Source: Cystobasidiopsis lactophilus | Lineage: Eukaryota; Basidiomycota; Agaricostilbomycetes; Agaricostilbales; Chionosphaeraceae | DNA: 64,000 bases | Assembly (NCBI GenBank): GCA_001599975.1 | Contig: BCIO01000004.1 | Coordinates: forward strand, 2,205,328-2,269,327 | Direction: 5' to 3' | Part shown: positions 34,171 through 45,897 of the stretch, piece by piece | Position numbering within the stretch: position 1 is the first letter of the stretch | How the letters are laid out: every line of letters begins with the position of its first letter | Made by a program: the position numbers and the translations under genes | The notes under the pieces: generated by a model | Seen by the model: only the letters and a program-made list of their open reading frames with translations | Databases searched by the model: none | What the model was told of the DNA's origin: nothing

Positions 34171-35702
34171 ATGGCCGATCCCTCGTCCGACATCGAGTGC
34201 CTGTCCCCAAGGGCAGCAGCCGCCTTTCGACAGTCCCAAAGCGCGCCCAAGCCCAAGCCCAAAGCAGTCGCGTCGTCCTCCCAAGCTGGCCCTTCGACCA
34301 CCTACATCTCGCCCGCCGAGCGCTTGGCCATGATGAGGGCTGCGCAAGAAGCAGGCCCTGTCGCCGCGCCGGCCGTCAAGCCCACCAAGAAGCGCCCTCG
34401 CAAGGACTCTGACGCCTCCATCGACGATCGCCCACCTCCACCTCCGCCAGCCGTCGTGCCGGAACCTGCTGCACGGCCGCCGCCTGCCAAAGCCCGCAAG
34501 CTGACGCAGGCCGACAAGGATGCAGCCAAGGAGGAGAAGCGGCTGGAGAAGGAGGCCAAGAAGGCTCAGGTGGCGGCCGAAAAGGCTCAGAAGAAGGCTT
34601 CCGGCCAAGACAACAAGCTCGTCTCCTCCAGGCGCGAGACCTTGCACGAGCTCGAGGTCGAAATTTCGCAAGCTCTGGCGGACGACGACGGCTTTGGCCT
34701 CCAGCATCTCCCAGAGTTCAATGATCTCCTCCAGGGGCGCGACGAGGACAAGCCGTCCCGCTACAAAGTCGTCACTGCGCCCGCCTCCGTCTCCAAAGCC
34801 AAGCTCATCCAGTGGCGCCGATTGACTCATAAGCACTGGGACGACAACGCGGCCAAGTGGGTGCGCTACGCGGACGGCAAGCTGCACTCGCTCCTGGAGC
34901 CGGTCCTCCTCATCTACCTCAACGCCACCGAAGCCGAAAGGCTCGCATCTCAGACGGCGTCCACAGGCGACAGCGGCTTGCGGCAGTGGATCGTCGAGAT
35001 CAAGAAGGCGTGCCGGGCCGAGGGCAGCGGCTGGCAGGTCTACCTGTTTGTGCCAGGCATCAAGGACAAGGGGCGAAAGAAAGCGATACCGGCCGAAAAA
35101 CTGGAGGAGCACTTGCTCCAGGTGGCGGTGCTGGACCGCGTTTTCCTCATCAAGAGCGAGACGGACGACGTTGCCCGCTGGTTGCACAACCTTAGTCTGG
35201 ACATCAGCTACCGGCCTTACAAGTCTGTCACTCTCTGTTCCATTGGTGCCGATGGTTATTGACTCGGTTTGGACATATAGGCTCCGCGAAAGGGCTTTCA
35301 AAGAGGGGCTGGGCATCGACTTTCAATCGAAGGCCAGCATCAGTAAAGTCGGCGACTATGCCAGCACCTTTTTGGCGCAGATCCAAGCCATGCACAACAT
35401 CACACCTGGTCAAGCACGCACTATCTGCGACAAGTACGGCACTTGGCGAGGGCTCTATGAGGCCTATCTGCAACAGCCCACAGAGGCAGCTCGCCGCAGC
35501 ATGCTTGTCGGCCTTGAGGTTCGTTCTCCCTTCTGTTGTTTCGTCAATCACGTCAAACTCAAATTTGTCACAGATGGGTCACACCAAGACTGGCAAAGAA
35601 ACAGACCGCAGAATCGGCAAGGGACTGAGCTTGCGGGTTTACACCCAGCTCTTCGAACGGGACCCTGAGGCCAGAATGGACGGCAGCATGAACGATCGTT
35701 GA
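34171..35702 (+). CDS. EME1: Eme1-like subunit of the Mus81 structure-specific endonuclease
   Basis: Partner of Mus81 in cutting branched DNA during replication-fork repair and meiosis. The start at 34171 gives MADPSSDIECLSPRAAAAFR. The N-terminal 150 residues are disordered with a Lys/Glu/Ala coiled coil (KEEKRLEKEAKKAQVAAEKA). The ERCC4-like nuclease-fold region begins around 34880 (LHSLLEPVLLIYLNATEAER) and includes QVYLFVPGIKDKGRKK and HLLQVAVLDRVFLIKSETDD. After two introns, the (HhH)2 region reads SISKVGDYASTFLAQIQAMH and TPGQARTICDKYGTWRGLYE. It ends DRRIGKGLSLRVYTQLFERD with the stop at 35702, the characteristic Eme1/Mus81 C-terminus. The ERKxxxD nuclease signature is not visible, as expected of the non-catalytic partner. 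Confidence 0.8.
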
Positions 35703-36058
35703 TCGATAGACATACTCACTTGTACTTATATTTCTTGCACTGGTTTCCGCCACTCTTGTATTAATTTCGTCGCAACAATGCCGAGTCGCAGCCACTGTGA
35801 GTGGCCCTCTGACCTCGTCCACCATCAGCCGCTTCGCTTTACCCTCGCTGGCGCTTTGAAGACGTGTCATTGACCGCTAGCTCTCACGTATTGCCCCTCT
35901 CTCCCACATCTCTCGCTCGACGTGTGTGCAGTCCCAGTCTGCAGAAGCAGCAAACCCGCAAGACACCACAGTCCTACACCTGTTCTCTGTTTCTTACCTA
36001 CCCAAACTCTTAAAAGACTCTTTCAATCTGCTGGGGCGAACGCTGAAGGGCAGTAACC
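35703..36058. other. Intergenic region
   Basis: About 350 bp between tandem plus-strand genes. It holds the Eme1-like terminator and a C/T-rich promoter for the coiled-coil gene. No gene seen. Confidence 0.4.
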
Positions 36059-36729
36059 ATGGCCGCCGCTCAGCCAGGCTCGCAATTGACCGCCGTTTTG
36101 CATCACGCTGATTCGTTCACGGAGCACTTTCGAGTGAGTACATTGAACTGCATGTGTTTGTATTCAATCACTTATGTATCATCAGCAATCTCACGGCCGT
36201 GCAGGCCAGCTGGCTGGCTCAGTGGCTGCAACACAGGCTCAAATCGACAATCTGCAGAAGTTTCTCTCCCGCGGCCAGAGCTCGTCATCCTCGATGCATG
36301 AGAAGACCCTTTTGAAGCTGCAAGACGCGATTGAACAGGCACTGCAGGGGATAAGGGACGAATTTGCCAAGATGGAGCAAGTGGTCGGAGAGCTGCGCAA
36401 CCTGTTGTTCCAGGTCGACGTCTTCCTTGCGGACCCAGCCAACTCGTCACTGCGCTTTGCTGCCAACCCACAAGAAGCCCTGAAGCACGTCGATGGCTTA
36501 TTCAATTCGCATCAGGCCGAATTGCTCGAGAAGCGCGAGGTGGGTCTGCCCTTTGGGCCATCGGTTGCCAATGGCTTAGCCTTCGAAACAGCTTCTGGCG
36601 AGTTATGGCTGCGAGGAGATATCGGCACAGGACTTTGCAGACGGATTCAAAGCGACGCACGAGTTGGAGCGGGGCCAGGATGACCAGATGAATGACTTGT
36701 TGGCGGGCATGAGCGGGTTCGGCAGCTAG
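36059..36729 (+). CDS. Small coiled-coil protein of unknown function
   Basis: Two introns. Exon 1 is MAAAQPGSQLTAVLHHADSF to TEHFR. The main exon (from about 36184) is a long amphipathic helix region, with QAQIDNLQKFLSRGQSSSSS and LLKLQDAIEQALQGIRDEFA. A second intron (about 36540-36582) leads to PSKQLLASYGCEEISAQDFA, ending LLAGMSGFGS at 36729. The total is about 195 residues, largely helical. No domain is recognised. A subunit of a tethering, kinetochore or BLOC-like complex would fit the size and coiled-coil content, but nothing proves it. Confidence 0.6.
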
Positions 36730-36856
36730 CTGAGGCTGCCTATTTTGCATCTTACATCTCAGGTGCAAGTTCTCCAGCCACTTTCCCGCAAGTCGCTTTC
36801 CCCCGCCAACCCAACTCGCACTGCTTCCGAAAGGTGGAGAGCAACGACGAGCTCGT

Positions 36857-38111
36857 ATGGCGGCGGCCGAAGACTTTCCCCTTGCTCACAAGAGCTTGAG
36901 GACAATCCTTGCGAACGGCAAGTTTGGCGAGCGCGACTGGAGAGACATCAAGACCCTCCGTGCAGGCTCAGGCGCTGAGCCCCCGGCCCAATCGACTGTG
37001 AGCCTCTTGAACCTTTCGAATTCGTGATGATTGATCCCAACCTTGTGCAACAGGAGCATGTGGACATCCACTCGGTGCAGATCGACTCCAAGGGCGGCCA
37101 CGCCAACCTCCGCTTGCTGGTGACCGTCCCGACGAGGGAGTCGGCCAATAGCCGGGCTGCTCTGCTGTTCGCGCACGGCGGTGGCTTCGTCATTAGGAGG
37201 CCTGAAGTGGACCTGCCCTTCCTGACTTTCCTGTCCGAGCATGCGGACATTGTGTGCATCGTGAGCAGTCACCCGCATCTGACAAATCATCCGGCTCAGG
37301 CGTGTCCATCAGAGCGTCGACTATTCACTGGCTCCCGAGGCCAAATTCCCAACTGCTTTACAAGAGATGCGTGCTGCCTACACGTGGCTGGTGAACGAGG
37401 CGTTGGCCGAGTACAACATTTCGCCAGATCGCATCTGCATGTAAGCTGCAGGGTCGGGCAGCCAGGCCTTCAACGCGTCTGACTCTAGAGACGCAGAGGC
37501 GGCATCTCTGCCGGTGCAAACTTGGCCACCGCCTTGGCCATGCGCATTTCCGACTCCAAGGCGCCATTCCCCAAGCCTGCGCTCGTCTGCATTGACAGCG
37601 CTCTCTTGACCTTCGACCCCCCTTCCAAGCAGAACGATCCTCACTCCAAATACTTTGCCGTCACGGAAGCGGCGTCAGCTGCCATTCGCGACCACTACCT
37701 GGAGCATCCAGAGCGAACGAACGAAGAGTTGGGTTGGGACGTGTGTCCGCTGCTGGCGCCCGACAACATTGTCAGCAATCTCCCGCCTTTCTACATCTCT
37801 GCTGCTGAGCTCGATGTCTTACGGTGCGTTGCTGCCTGCTCGGCCGCAAGGAAGGCGTTAAGATCTGGGCTTGTAGGGATCAGTCCTTGCGCTTTGCGAA
37901 TCGCCTGTTCGAACTGCATGTTCCTTGCGAGCTGCACGTCTGGAAGGGCGCTATCCATGGTTTTCAAGTCTATGCCCCCACCAGCCAGCTTTCCGAACAG
38001 GCAATGGCAACTTGGCTCTTGGCGATCCGAAACGCGACCGCTGTCGAAGAGTGGCTCCAAGAGACGCCGGCTTCAACTGAACAGTCGACCGTCGGTACAG
38101 CTCTCGTGTAG
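36857..38111 (+). CDS. Alpha/beta hydrolase of the hormone-sensitive-lipase type
   Basis: The start at 36857 gives MAAAEDFPLAHKSLRTILAN. Motifs in order: AALLFAHGGGFVIRRPEVD (around 37155, HGGG oxyanion-hole motif), SVDYSLAPEAKFPTALQEMR (around 37320, the YRLAPE-like block) and the nucleophile elbow GGISAGANLATALAMRI (around 37500, Ser in GISAG). Then come LPPFYISAAELDVL around the acid region and ELHVWKGAIHGFQVYAP (catalytic His, around 37950). The stop is at 38111. The triad can be placed. The usual GDSAG is GISAG here, so the residue before Ser differs. Likely a cytosolic esterase acting on short acyl or carbamate esters. Confidence 0.83.
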
Positions 38112-38338
38112 ATTGAGACAGCGACACTAGGGCGGACCTGCTGGGTGGGATTTACGACGAAGCTTTGTCTTAATCCCCTCTGGCTGGCTTGAATCGGCCT
38201 AGCCCAATTCTATGCAACAAGACTTGATGCTACCACCTATCCTCTCTGGAAGCGCTGGATCGCTCGCTTCGAGACTCTTTGTAAGCGCCGACGACTTCAA
38301 TTTCGCAGGAAGTGCCGCCCTGTGCCATTCCATGCACA

Positions 38339-38884
38339 ATGGCCAAGAGAAATCGGCTTTCTGATGGCTCGTGCGACCACGAAACGGAGCCTGAGCCCAG
38401 AAGAGGCACAAAACGGTCCGCCTCGTCGACGTTGCCCGCCCCGTTGCTCGAGGCGCTAGACGCCTACACCAGTCTTCAAGGCCGCTTTGCGGCTAACTTG
38501 CCACCTCTAGCTGTGATATCAAGCTCCGAGAAAGCCACCGTCCTTGCTCAAGCAATTCAGGTGCACTCTCAAGGAATGCAAGAGCTGGCAGAGTTTTGCA
38601 GCCTGACGGCTCATCGCATCCGGGCTTTGGAGTTGCAGCCCCATGTTTCGGAAACGGCGTGTACTATGGAGCGGGTCAAGGCGGTGGACGCTGGTGTGGC
38701 AGCGATCCGAAGTGTCGCGCCACGCCGCCAGGTCGAGCGGCACGGCTGGGCCGACCTGATGGGGTCTGCTGCTGTCCAACAAGCGGAAGAAGATTTGGTT
38801 ACCAGGCTACAAGAGCTGGATGAAGCGCAAGATGGAGTGCTCGAGGCTTGCTTGCAGCTCATCATCCTCGGTTGGCCAGCATGA
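38339..38884 (+). CDS. Small hypothetical protein
   Basis: Single exon, start 38339 (MAKRNRLSDGSCDHETEPEP), stop 38884, about 181 residues. The basic N-terminus carries a possible nuclear signal (RRGTKRS). The rest is helical (ALDAYTSLQGRFAANLPPLA, LVTRLQELDEAQDGVLEACL). No known domain is recognised. Coding potential is supported by the clean frame and helical periodicity, not by homology. Confidence 0.5.
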   Translation: MAKRNRLSDGSCDHETEPEPRRGTKRSASSTLPAPLLEALDAYTSLQGRFAANLPPLAVISSSEKATVLAQAIQVHSQGMQELAEFCSLTAHRIRALELQPHVSETACTMERVKAVDAGVAAIRSVAPRRQVERHGWADLMGSAAVQQAEEDLVTRLQELDEAQDGVLEACLQLIILGWPA

Positions 38885-39497
38885 TCAGTGCTCCTCTTCC
38901 CAGCGGGCAGCTTCTTGCCTCTACTTCGACGCAACAACCTGAGTTTGGGTCAACTTCCGACAATCAGACGCGAGGCGGCCCGCCTATCATCCGTTGCTGC
39001 CAAACGGGGTGGCAATTCTCGACCTTGGACGATTCAATCTGACCAAGTAGATTACAGTACACCAGGTTAGACACCTTGCTCACTTCTCTCTTTGAGGATT
39101 TTGTTGACCATGCCTGGCCAGTCCAAGAGATCAGAACGCCTTCTCAGAGCGAACCCTAAAGAAAATGCCACCTTAAGGATGTCGCTCTCGAGCGGCACGA
39201 AGGGACAGTGGCACGAAGGGGGCGAGACGATGGTTTGTTGAAGTTTGGCTTGAATACACGGTCTAGTGCAAGACCGAAACTCAATCATCTAAACTCAATC
39301 ATCAAATTTCTATATGACAACGATTTAGCACAAGCGCTTATTTTTACGAGTCCACGTCCCCCAAAAGCGATGGATGGCAAGTATTCCAGAAGCATCGCAT
39401 CCGCCAGAGCCACTGTGGGCTTGGCCGACTCCGAAGCTGTGGGTGTGGCAAAATACTCAGGGCCGAGCCTTCAAGATAAGCCAAGTACCAAGTCAAC
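38885..39497. other. Convergent 3' intergenic region, AT-richer
   Basis: 610 bp between the small orphan (+) and the glycosyltransferase (-). A patch at 39250-39350 is visibly AT-richer than its surroundings. No gene seen. Confidence 0.45.
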
Positions 39498-40672
39498 CTA
39501 CGCATTGATCGGATAGATTACGACTCCGTTGAGTCTCTCCGGTTGCTGAATGTGCTGAATGCTCGCGCGCCACAATGCTTCCGGTTCGATGTCGGGCGCA
39601 ATTGAGCGCAAGACCGCCCACGTCCAGACATGCGGGCCAGTCTTGGCGATGATCATGCGGCGCTCCCAATGAATGTTGCCCACAGAGACACCTTGCTCCG
39701 CCGCCAGCGCGAGGACGCCAGCATACAGGTTGAGTACGGCTTTGCGGGCGGTGGGCGCGAACGGTTTGCATCTAAGCGGCCAAGGTCACTTCGAGAACAC
39801 TATCACAAAGATTTATAGAGATTATACTGACAAGAAGGTCCATTGAGCGACACCAAAGCTGTCTACCCATCCCCATCCTGCTGCATGTTCTTCATCCCAG
39901 TCCGGCTCATTCCTGTGCATTGACCCATGAGCCTCGGGAGTGTCAAGTAAAGTGCCAATGTTGTCAGAAACCCACATTTCCATGCCTGTCAGGGTGTGAA
40001 TCGACGTGTCGTTCCACCACTCCGCGGGCATCCAGTCGTCCACGGGCGTGGCAAGCGCAGCGTCGGCATCAGCCCACATTCCACCTTCTCGCCAGGTGAG
40101 CAAGTATCGGAGGAAGTCTGCTCTCAGGACAGGAACCTTGAGCTGCAATCGGAGAACCAAGTCAGTGCCGATTGCATGATCTGCGGGTGAAAACCAACCT
40201 GGCTCCAGAGCCCCACGATTTCGGGTGCATCGAGATAGAACGTGTTCTCGACCCATGCCGTAGCCTGGTAGTCGTCGAGCACGGTATGCTTCCAATTGGG
40301 TGACAGGTCGCCAAAAGTCTTTTGCTCGGGCGTGGTGCTGTGGTCGCGCCAAGACTGCCATATTTTCTTCTCCCATCCAATCTCTGAAGCGATTGGAGCC
40401 TCTCGGCGCTCAATCATGGACATCCTCTCGTCAAGGATTTCGATGGGCGACAGCAAGGGAAGGGTGGCGGGAGAAGCTGACGCCGCACAGCTTGTGTCAG
40501 GGCGGAAAGGAAGCGGGATATCAATGCTGATGACGTGGCCAAAAGCAATAAGAGAGATGAGAATAACTACTGCCGTCAAGAAGAAAGGCCATCGCGGGCG
40601 CTTGCGGTTGGAGGGGTCCGCCGAGAGCTCGTTATCGTCAGATGCTGGCCGCAAAAGGTACGGGGATGACAT
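39498..40672 (-). CDS. Och1-like glycosyltransferase (GT32, DXD type), Golgi type II membrane protein
   Basis: The start at 40672 gives MSSPYLLRPASDDNELSADP. A single N-terminal signal anchor follows (WPFFLTAVVILISLIAFGHV). The luminal stem and catalytic region include KKIWQSWRDHSTTPEQKTFG, an Och1-like IPKxIHQ equivalent. The segment VLRADFLRYLLTWREGGMWA leads into ADADAAL (around 40060), the DXD metal-binding motif. Later come WERRMIIAKTGPHVWTWAV and a C-terminus at 39498. Two or three introns interrupt it. The family adds alpha-1,6-mannose or a related sugar to N-glycans or glycolipids. Confidence 0.82.
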
Positions 40673-41122
40673 TTGACTGGACTGACGGGGAAAGAGGGAA
40701 AAGAGGAAGGGTCCATCTAGAACCGGGCCGGAAGCTTGTTTCCGAATCTGCGTTCTTCCGCAGCCCCCAGGCGAAACATGGGAGCCCTCTGCCTCGTACC
40801 GTGTTTCCGAATGCCTTCTTTCGTGTCACAGCGAAGAACAATTGACAGACGATGTAACGACGCCGGCTGGTGAAGTCTGTTGAAGCCATCGAGCAGATAC
40901 CCAACCAGCGAAGTCGCCGTCTAGATGAGCAAAGGAAGTCCAGAGAGGTGATGAAACCGCATTGGCACTGAAGGGGTAAGAGCTCCTTTGCCTGCGCTCT
41001 TTCAGCAAGGTCGGCAAGCGGGCATTGCAGTAAGAGCAGTCGGCTCGGCATGAAGGTGGTGAATGTTGAAGCGCACAGCCTAAAGGAGGGCGGGAACAGC
41101 AAGTGGCAAGAGAGCTCGAGTT
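40673..41122. other. Intergenic region
   Basis: 450 bp with the glycosyltransferase promoter and the ACT-protein terminator. Open frames here lack any recognisable product. Confidence 0.4.
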
Positions 41123-41620
41123 TCATGACGAGTAGAAGACCCAGCCGGCTTCTTGTAGGGCCGCTTTGGCCTTGTCCTTCAGATCGGCCTTGACCGCAAT
41201 GTAGTCGGTGTCAAAGGTGGAGAAGGCCATGATTGGCACCTGAGCGTCGTTCAACACTGCTGAGAAGCTGAACATCACTCCTGCGATGGTTCCCCTGGCT
41301 TGAGCTCCCGATTGAACCGTCGAATTTGAGAGACAGCATCCACTGACCTGTCATAGACAGCTCCATTGGCCCTCGGATCCGAAAGCATGCAAACGGGCCG
41401 TCTCGCTCTTCCCCTGATAACGAAGGCACCGAGTCGGAAGTGAACAGGCTGATTTCTTCTGGCGTGTAAGTGACGGAGTGCAAGGTGGTCGACGAGCTGG
41501 CTGGTGTTAACAGCTCGACGGGCAGCTGGATGGAGCGCGGCAGCCGGACCAGGGTCAAATTTAGAGAGTCGAGCAAGGTAAAATGTAGCTTCGGGTTTTG
41601 CAGCTGCTCTCGCTCGATGT
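41123..41620 (-). CDS. ACT-domain protein (CASTOR/ACT_7-like), 5' end unresolved
   Basis: Small putative amino-acid-binding regulator. Readable from about 41620: KLHFTLLDSLNLTLVRLPRS, then YTPEEISLFTSDSVP and RDGPFACFRIRGPMELSMTG. An intron follows with donor GTGGAT, then GTIAGVMFSFSAVLNDAQVP, IMAFSTFDTDYIAVKADLKD and the end AALQEAGWVFYSS at 41123. The pattern CFRIxGPxxxSxTG with FSTFDTDYI is that of the paired-ACT family related to the arginine sensor CASTOR1. The first codons lie in an upstream exon I could not place; it probably starts near 41670. Confidence 0.75.
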
Positions 41621-41764
41621 CAAATCTCCTTCAAGAAGATACAGAAGCCTACAAGCCTACATCGAGAGGCATCTCGGGCCACCACCACCAGTCGGTCGTC
41701 GAACCGAAAAAGTCACGTTTGTTCGAAAGAATTTCGCCCAAGTCCCCTCGAGTCCCTCTTTGCC

Positions 41765-44703
41765 TTGGACAATGGCCTGAGTAAGGCACCTAGAACGATG
41801 CCGCCAGCGACACCTCACCGAAAGCGGATACGAACATCCCTCGATTCGTCGTCCCCGGCCTCTTCTGAGGAGGGCGGTGAGCTTCAGCAGCCGCGTCGAG
41901 GCCACCAAAAGGGCCTGGTGTTGACGCCCAAAAACATCAACAAGCTCCACCTGGTCCGGCTACCCGTTGACAGCAAGCAGGCGACCAGGATGCTGCGGGC
42001 CTCCCTGAAGCGCAAGGCGCCCGACTCGGAGGGCTCGACAGCTTCGGCTGGACCACAAGTGGCGTCGGGCGGCAATGGCATGCGGCGGACGAGGTCGACG
42101 GCGCGGATCATAGACGACTGCTTGGTCCGAGGCTTGGTGGGTGTGACGATGACCGACGATGACTTGGTCGTCAGCAGCCCGGAGGAAGGGGACGAAGACG
42201 AAGAGGACGAGTTGGGCGATCCAGGTGCGCTCTCGACTTGTTTACTTTTGCATCCGCTGCCCCCGTCGCTGACGTTGTCGTTGTGTTGTGCCAGACGACG
42301 AGTACTACTTGCACCACGCCATCCCCTCCCAGCTCGCCAAGCTCCGCAAGGACAAACTCATCCAGCTCTGGCACCTGCTCATCCAAGACTACCCGCACTC
42401 TCAGCACGCCGTCGACAACGCCGACGTCGATCCAGACGAGCTCGGCAAGCAAGCTTTAGTGTCCGCCATCCTCCAAGCCCGCGTCGAGGGCGAGGAAGCC
42501 CTGCTGCTCGAGGAAGAGTCCCGCCCCACGCGCTCCCTGCCAACGCGCTCCACCTCGCTCCCGTCCCTTTTGCTCGACTCAGATTCGCTGCCGAGAGTGC
42601 CTCTGACTAGATCGCAGCGCTCCCTGCACGCCCGCTCCGCGTCCGCCCTGGTCACCAACACCACAGCCGCCGACACCCACCGGCTTCGGTCCGGCAAGAT
42701 CCTCCGGTCTGCCTCCTTCTCCGACGATGCACCCGCCGGCATCTTTGACGCAGCCCAGCAAATCTGGCTCTCCCGCCACCACGCCGAGCTCGAGGCGATC
42801 GAGGAGGCTGACCAGTCCATGCGCGAGCCCACGCCCATCGCCAAGCGCACCCGCGCGTCCACCAACTCGGGCGGCAACAAGCCCGCATCCTCCTCCTCCA
42901 TCGAGTCCATCTCGTCCAGGCACCGCTTTCAAGACGCCGACGACGAGGAGTCCCAGCTGGCCCAGAGCTCGTCCGAGGACGAAGAGGTCGAGGAGGTGCC
43001 GGAAGCCCGAGTGCTTCGAAACGGCAAGGTCGTTTTATTGGAGCAAGAAGACGAGGAAGAGGAGGAGGAGGGGGAGTCGGCGGATATGAGCGTCGATGAT
43101 GTGGAAGTGGACGGCGATGAGGAGGAGGACGAAGAGGAGGAGGAGGCGCCGACTTCCTCCGTCAACTTTGCCTCGGTCACTTTGGCATCTCTGCTCCGGC
43201 ACAAGCGTGATGATCTGGTGGCACTTTGTGAAGAGCGCGAGCTTGACACCGAGGGCACCAAGAAGGAGCTCGCCAACTCGCTGCTCGAGTGGCGCGACTC
43301 CCACCTGGCTTCTTCCTCCGACGTCGAAGACGAATCGTTCTCGACCCAAGACGACCCCGAAGACTTGTCAGAGGAGGAAGACGAGACGGAAACCGAAGAG
43401 GCCGCGCCACCCGCGACGGCGGCCACTCGGAAAGCGCGCAAGGAAACCAAAACCCAAGCGCTCGCCCGTCTCTCCAACCAACCCAGCCGCAACCGGGACG
43501 GCAGCTTGCCTCTACTCGACGACTCGAACCGCGCCAAGAAGCGGAGGCCGAGGCCGCCAGGCCCGATCGACGCTGTGCCTTCTTCGGACGAGGAGCAGGC
43601 AGACGAGGAGGAAGAGGAAGACGGCGGCGTGAACCTCGACCTCGAGTCTCTGAACTTACAGGACAAGGCCATCTCTCCCGACGCGCTCGTTCGAGGCGAG
43701 AAGATTGGCTCCGGCGGCTTCAAGGATGTGTGAGTGGACTTTCCATGGCGTTTGTCTTCCGCACAGAGCTGAAGTAAAAATGGTGTTCGTCATAGCTACC
43801 GCGGCAAATACCGTTCTGTCAAGGTCGCCATCGCCGACATCCGGGGTCATCTGACCGAAAACGAAATCAAGGAGCTTGGCCTGCTCCGCGATCTGCGCCA
43901 CGAGAACATCGTGAAGCTGATCGGCGTCGTCGCCTACGACAACACCACCTCGCCTTCCATCCCTTGCTCCCTCGTCATCGAGCTCTGCCTCAATGGCGAC
44001 CTATTCGACTACATCCGCCGCGATGCGCCCGCCCCTTCGTTCGACAAGGTGCTCAAGATCATGCTTGACATCGCCCAGGGCCTCGACTACCTCCACAAAC
44101 GCACCCCCAAAATCATCCACCGCGACATGAAGTCCTCCAACGTGCTGATCACCGCCAAGGGCGTGGCCAAGATCACCGACTTTGGTCTGGCTAGAGTCAA
44201 GAACTCGACCCGGTCCATTATCCGCTCCCTCGTGGGCACGGTGCGTTGAACTTCCTTCTAGGCAACTTTCCTTTTGCTTACACCTGGGTTTTATTGCACA
44301 GGTCAACTGGCAGGCGCCCGAGCTCTGGGTGCCGCACCCGCGCTACAACGAAAAGGTCGACTGCTACGCAGCTGGCATGGTCTACTGGGAGTGCCTGCAG
44401 TGGCATCAGCCCAACAAGAAGTACCCTTTTGAGGGCATGAAGTGCGTTGGCCCTAACCTCGGTTGGTGTCGGAATTTTAGACTGATCGCTTTGGTGCACA
44501 GCGAGCACGCCATCTACCAAGAAGTCGGCCAGAAGCAACTGCGCCCTTCGACGGCCACCATGGGCCGCCAATGGGGCTCGGACATCCTCGAGCTCGTCAA
44601 CCGTATGTGGTCGCAGCTGCCCGCCGACCGCCCCTCCATGTCCCAAGTCGTTTCGGACCTCCAAGACTTGCTGGCCACCTACAAGGCCAACAACAAACGA
44701 TAG
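41765..44703 (+). CDS. Nuclear-type protein kinase: SAP-like motifs, acidic region, C-terminal TKL/WNK-like kinase domain
   Basis: The start at 41765 gives MDNGLSKAPRTMPPATPHRK. A first SAP/HeH-like helix pair lies at about 42310 (SQLAKLRKDKLIQLWHLLIQ). A Ser-rich region follows, then very acidic stretches (around 43040-43150). A second SAP motif is at about 43180 (LASLLRHKRDDLVALCEERE). The kinase domain starts at about 43690: GEKIGSGGFKDV, intron, YRGKYRSVKVAIADIRGHLT. It continues KIIHRDMKSSNVLITAKGVA (around 44115), KITDFGLARVKNSTR, NWQAPELWVPHPRYNEKVDC and ends at 44703. HRD-N and DFG are intact, but the beta-3 VAIK lysine is Ala (VAIADIR). This arrangement fits a chromatin-associated fungal kinase. 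Confidence 0.85.
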
Positions 44704-45897
44704 AGCCCGACCCTCCGTCTCTCTTTTCTCTCTCTTAACGCTCAGCTCACGACTCATCATCTTCTCATTGCCCACACCACTTCTCTTTCTTTCGGCTTTC
44801 ACTCCCCATTTTCCTTGTCTTGCTTTCGTTCCGAAAAGTTGACTTGCCCCTTTCTCAAAAGTGTAACACTCCCCCCGCGTCTTTACGCGCTCACCCATCA
44901 CATTTCCCCCTATACACTGAACCCTTTCCTTTAGCTTTAACGTCCTTTTTACTAGCATCTCTGCATCATTGTTCCATCTCGCGAGACGAGGTCCTCATCA
45001 CTACTGTCGTATCCGTCTTGTTGCATCCGAAGCTGAGCTCAAGTCACTCGGCTTCTCTCAGTCTACTTGAGGTTGGCTTCATCTGACGGCCTCGAATTCT
45101 CGCACATGCTCGCCGTGGCTTGCTTTAATTCTAAATCTCCGAGATGCTGCTCCGAGAGCTTGTGCGTGACAGAATCGACTTGGCCCTAACTCGACGGCAC
45201 CAAGTCCAGCGGCGGAACTTCAAATTGAAGGATCAAGGTGTCCAACGCGGGTCCAAGGGCCCTCCTGCTGCGGCCCCTTCTTCTCGATAAGTTCTACAAG
45301 TCTTCTCCCTTGGCAGTTTGCGCAAGGATGCGGAGATGCTGTAGGGTGACAGTGGAAGTGGACTCCCGACATGACATTGCCCGGTTGAGAAAGCGTATGC
45401 ACGCAGAGGTCTCGTCCTCAGTGGCAGGCCAAACGTCCAGAACCTGTCTAAGTGAAACTGTTCGAGTAAGTCTGGGCGTTTCAAACTGGCATCGAGGCGA
45501 AGACGTCTTACGCGTGCAGTTCGCGCTCGAACTGCTTTCTGTGCCGACCAATCCAACTCGCTCCCTAGCCTGCATACATTCTGCGGGCCTGGTTACTCCT
45601 TATTATTGCTCGTACTTTGGGATCGGCTGTCGTTTCTTGGCTTTCTGCGATTCTTGCCAGAGTTGTTTGACAGAAGGCGTCTCGTTGCCACTTGTTCTTA
45701 TCTTCTCCTCTACGTTTGGTCGTGGCCCCTTTGTCTCGTTGCACTCGTACTTGTAAACATGTTGGGCCTCCAGTATTACAGAAGAGGTCAACGCAGGCTG
45801 CAGAAACGCCTGTTGTCTCTCTTTCGCCAGCTATTGATCTGCACCTCCCTCCTCAGACACGCCAGCGCTTGCCATTATCTAACACTTGTCTTTAAGC
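44704..45897. other. Intergenic region, 1.2 kb, no supported gene
   Basis: The first 250 bp are strongly C/T-rich (3' UTR of the kinase gene). The rest upstream of family gene D shows no recognisable coding sequence. The gene D start is preceded by CTTTAAGCATG. Confidence 0.45.

Noticed and set aside
33973-35316. 447-codon open frame on the minus strand over the Eme1-like gene
   Set aside because: It is a mirror of GC-rich codon usage of the sense gene; its product is repetitive Leu/Gly/Arg without domains, and the sense strand has clear Eme1 features.
42960-43160. Long GA-rich tract, possible regulatory purine repeat
   Set aside because: It is explained by the acidic Glu/Asp-rich coding region of the SAP/kinase gene.
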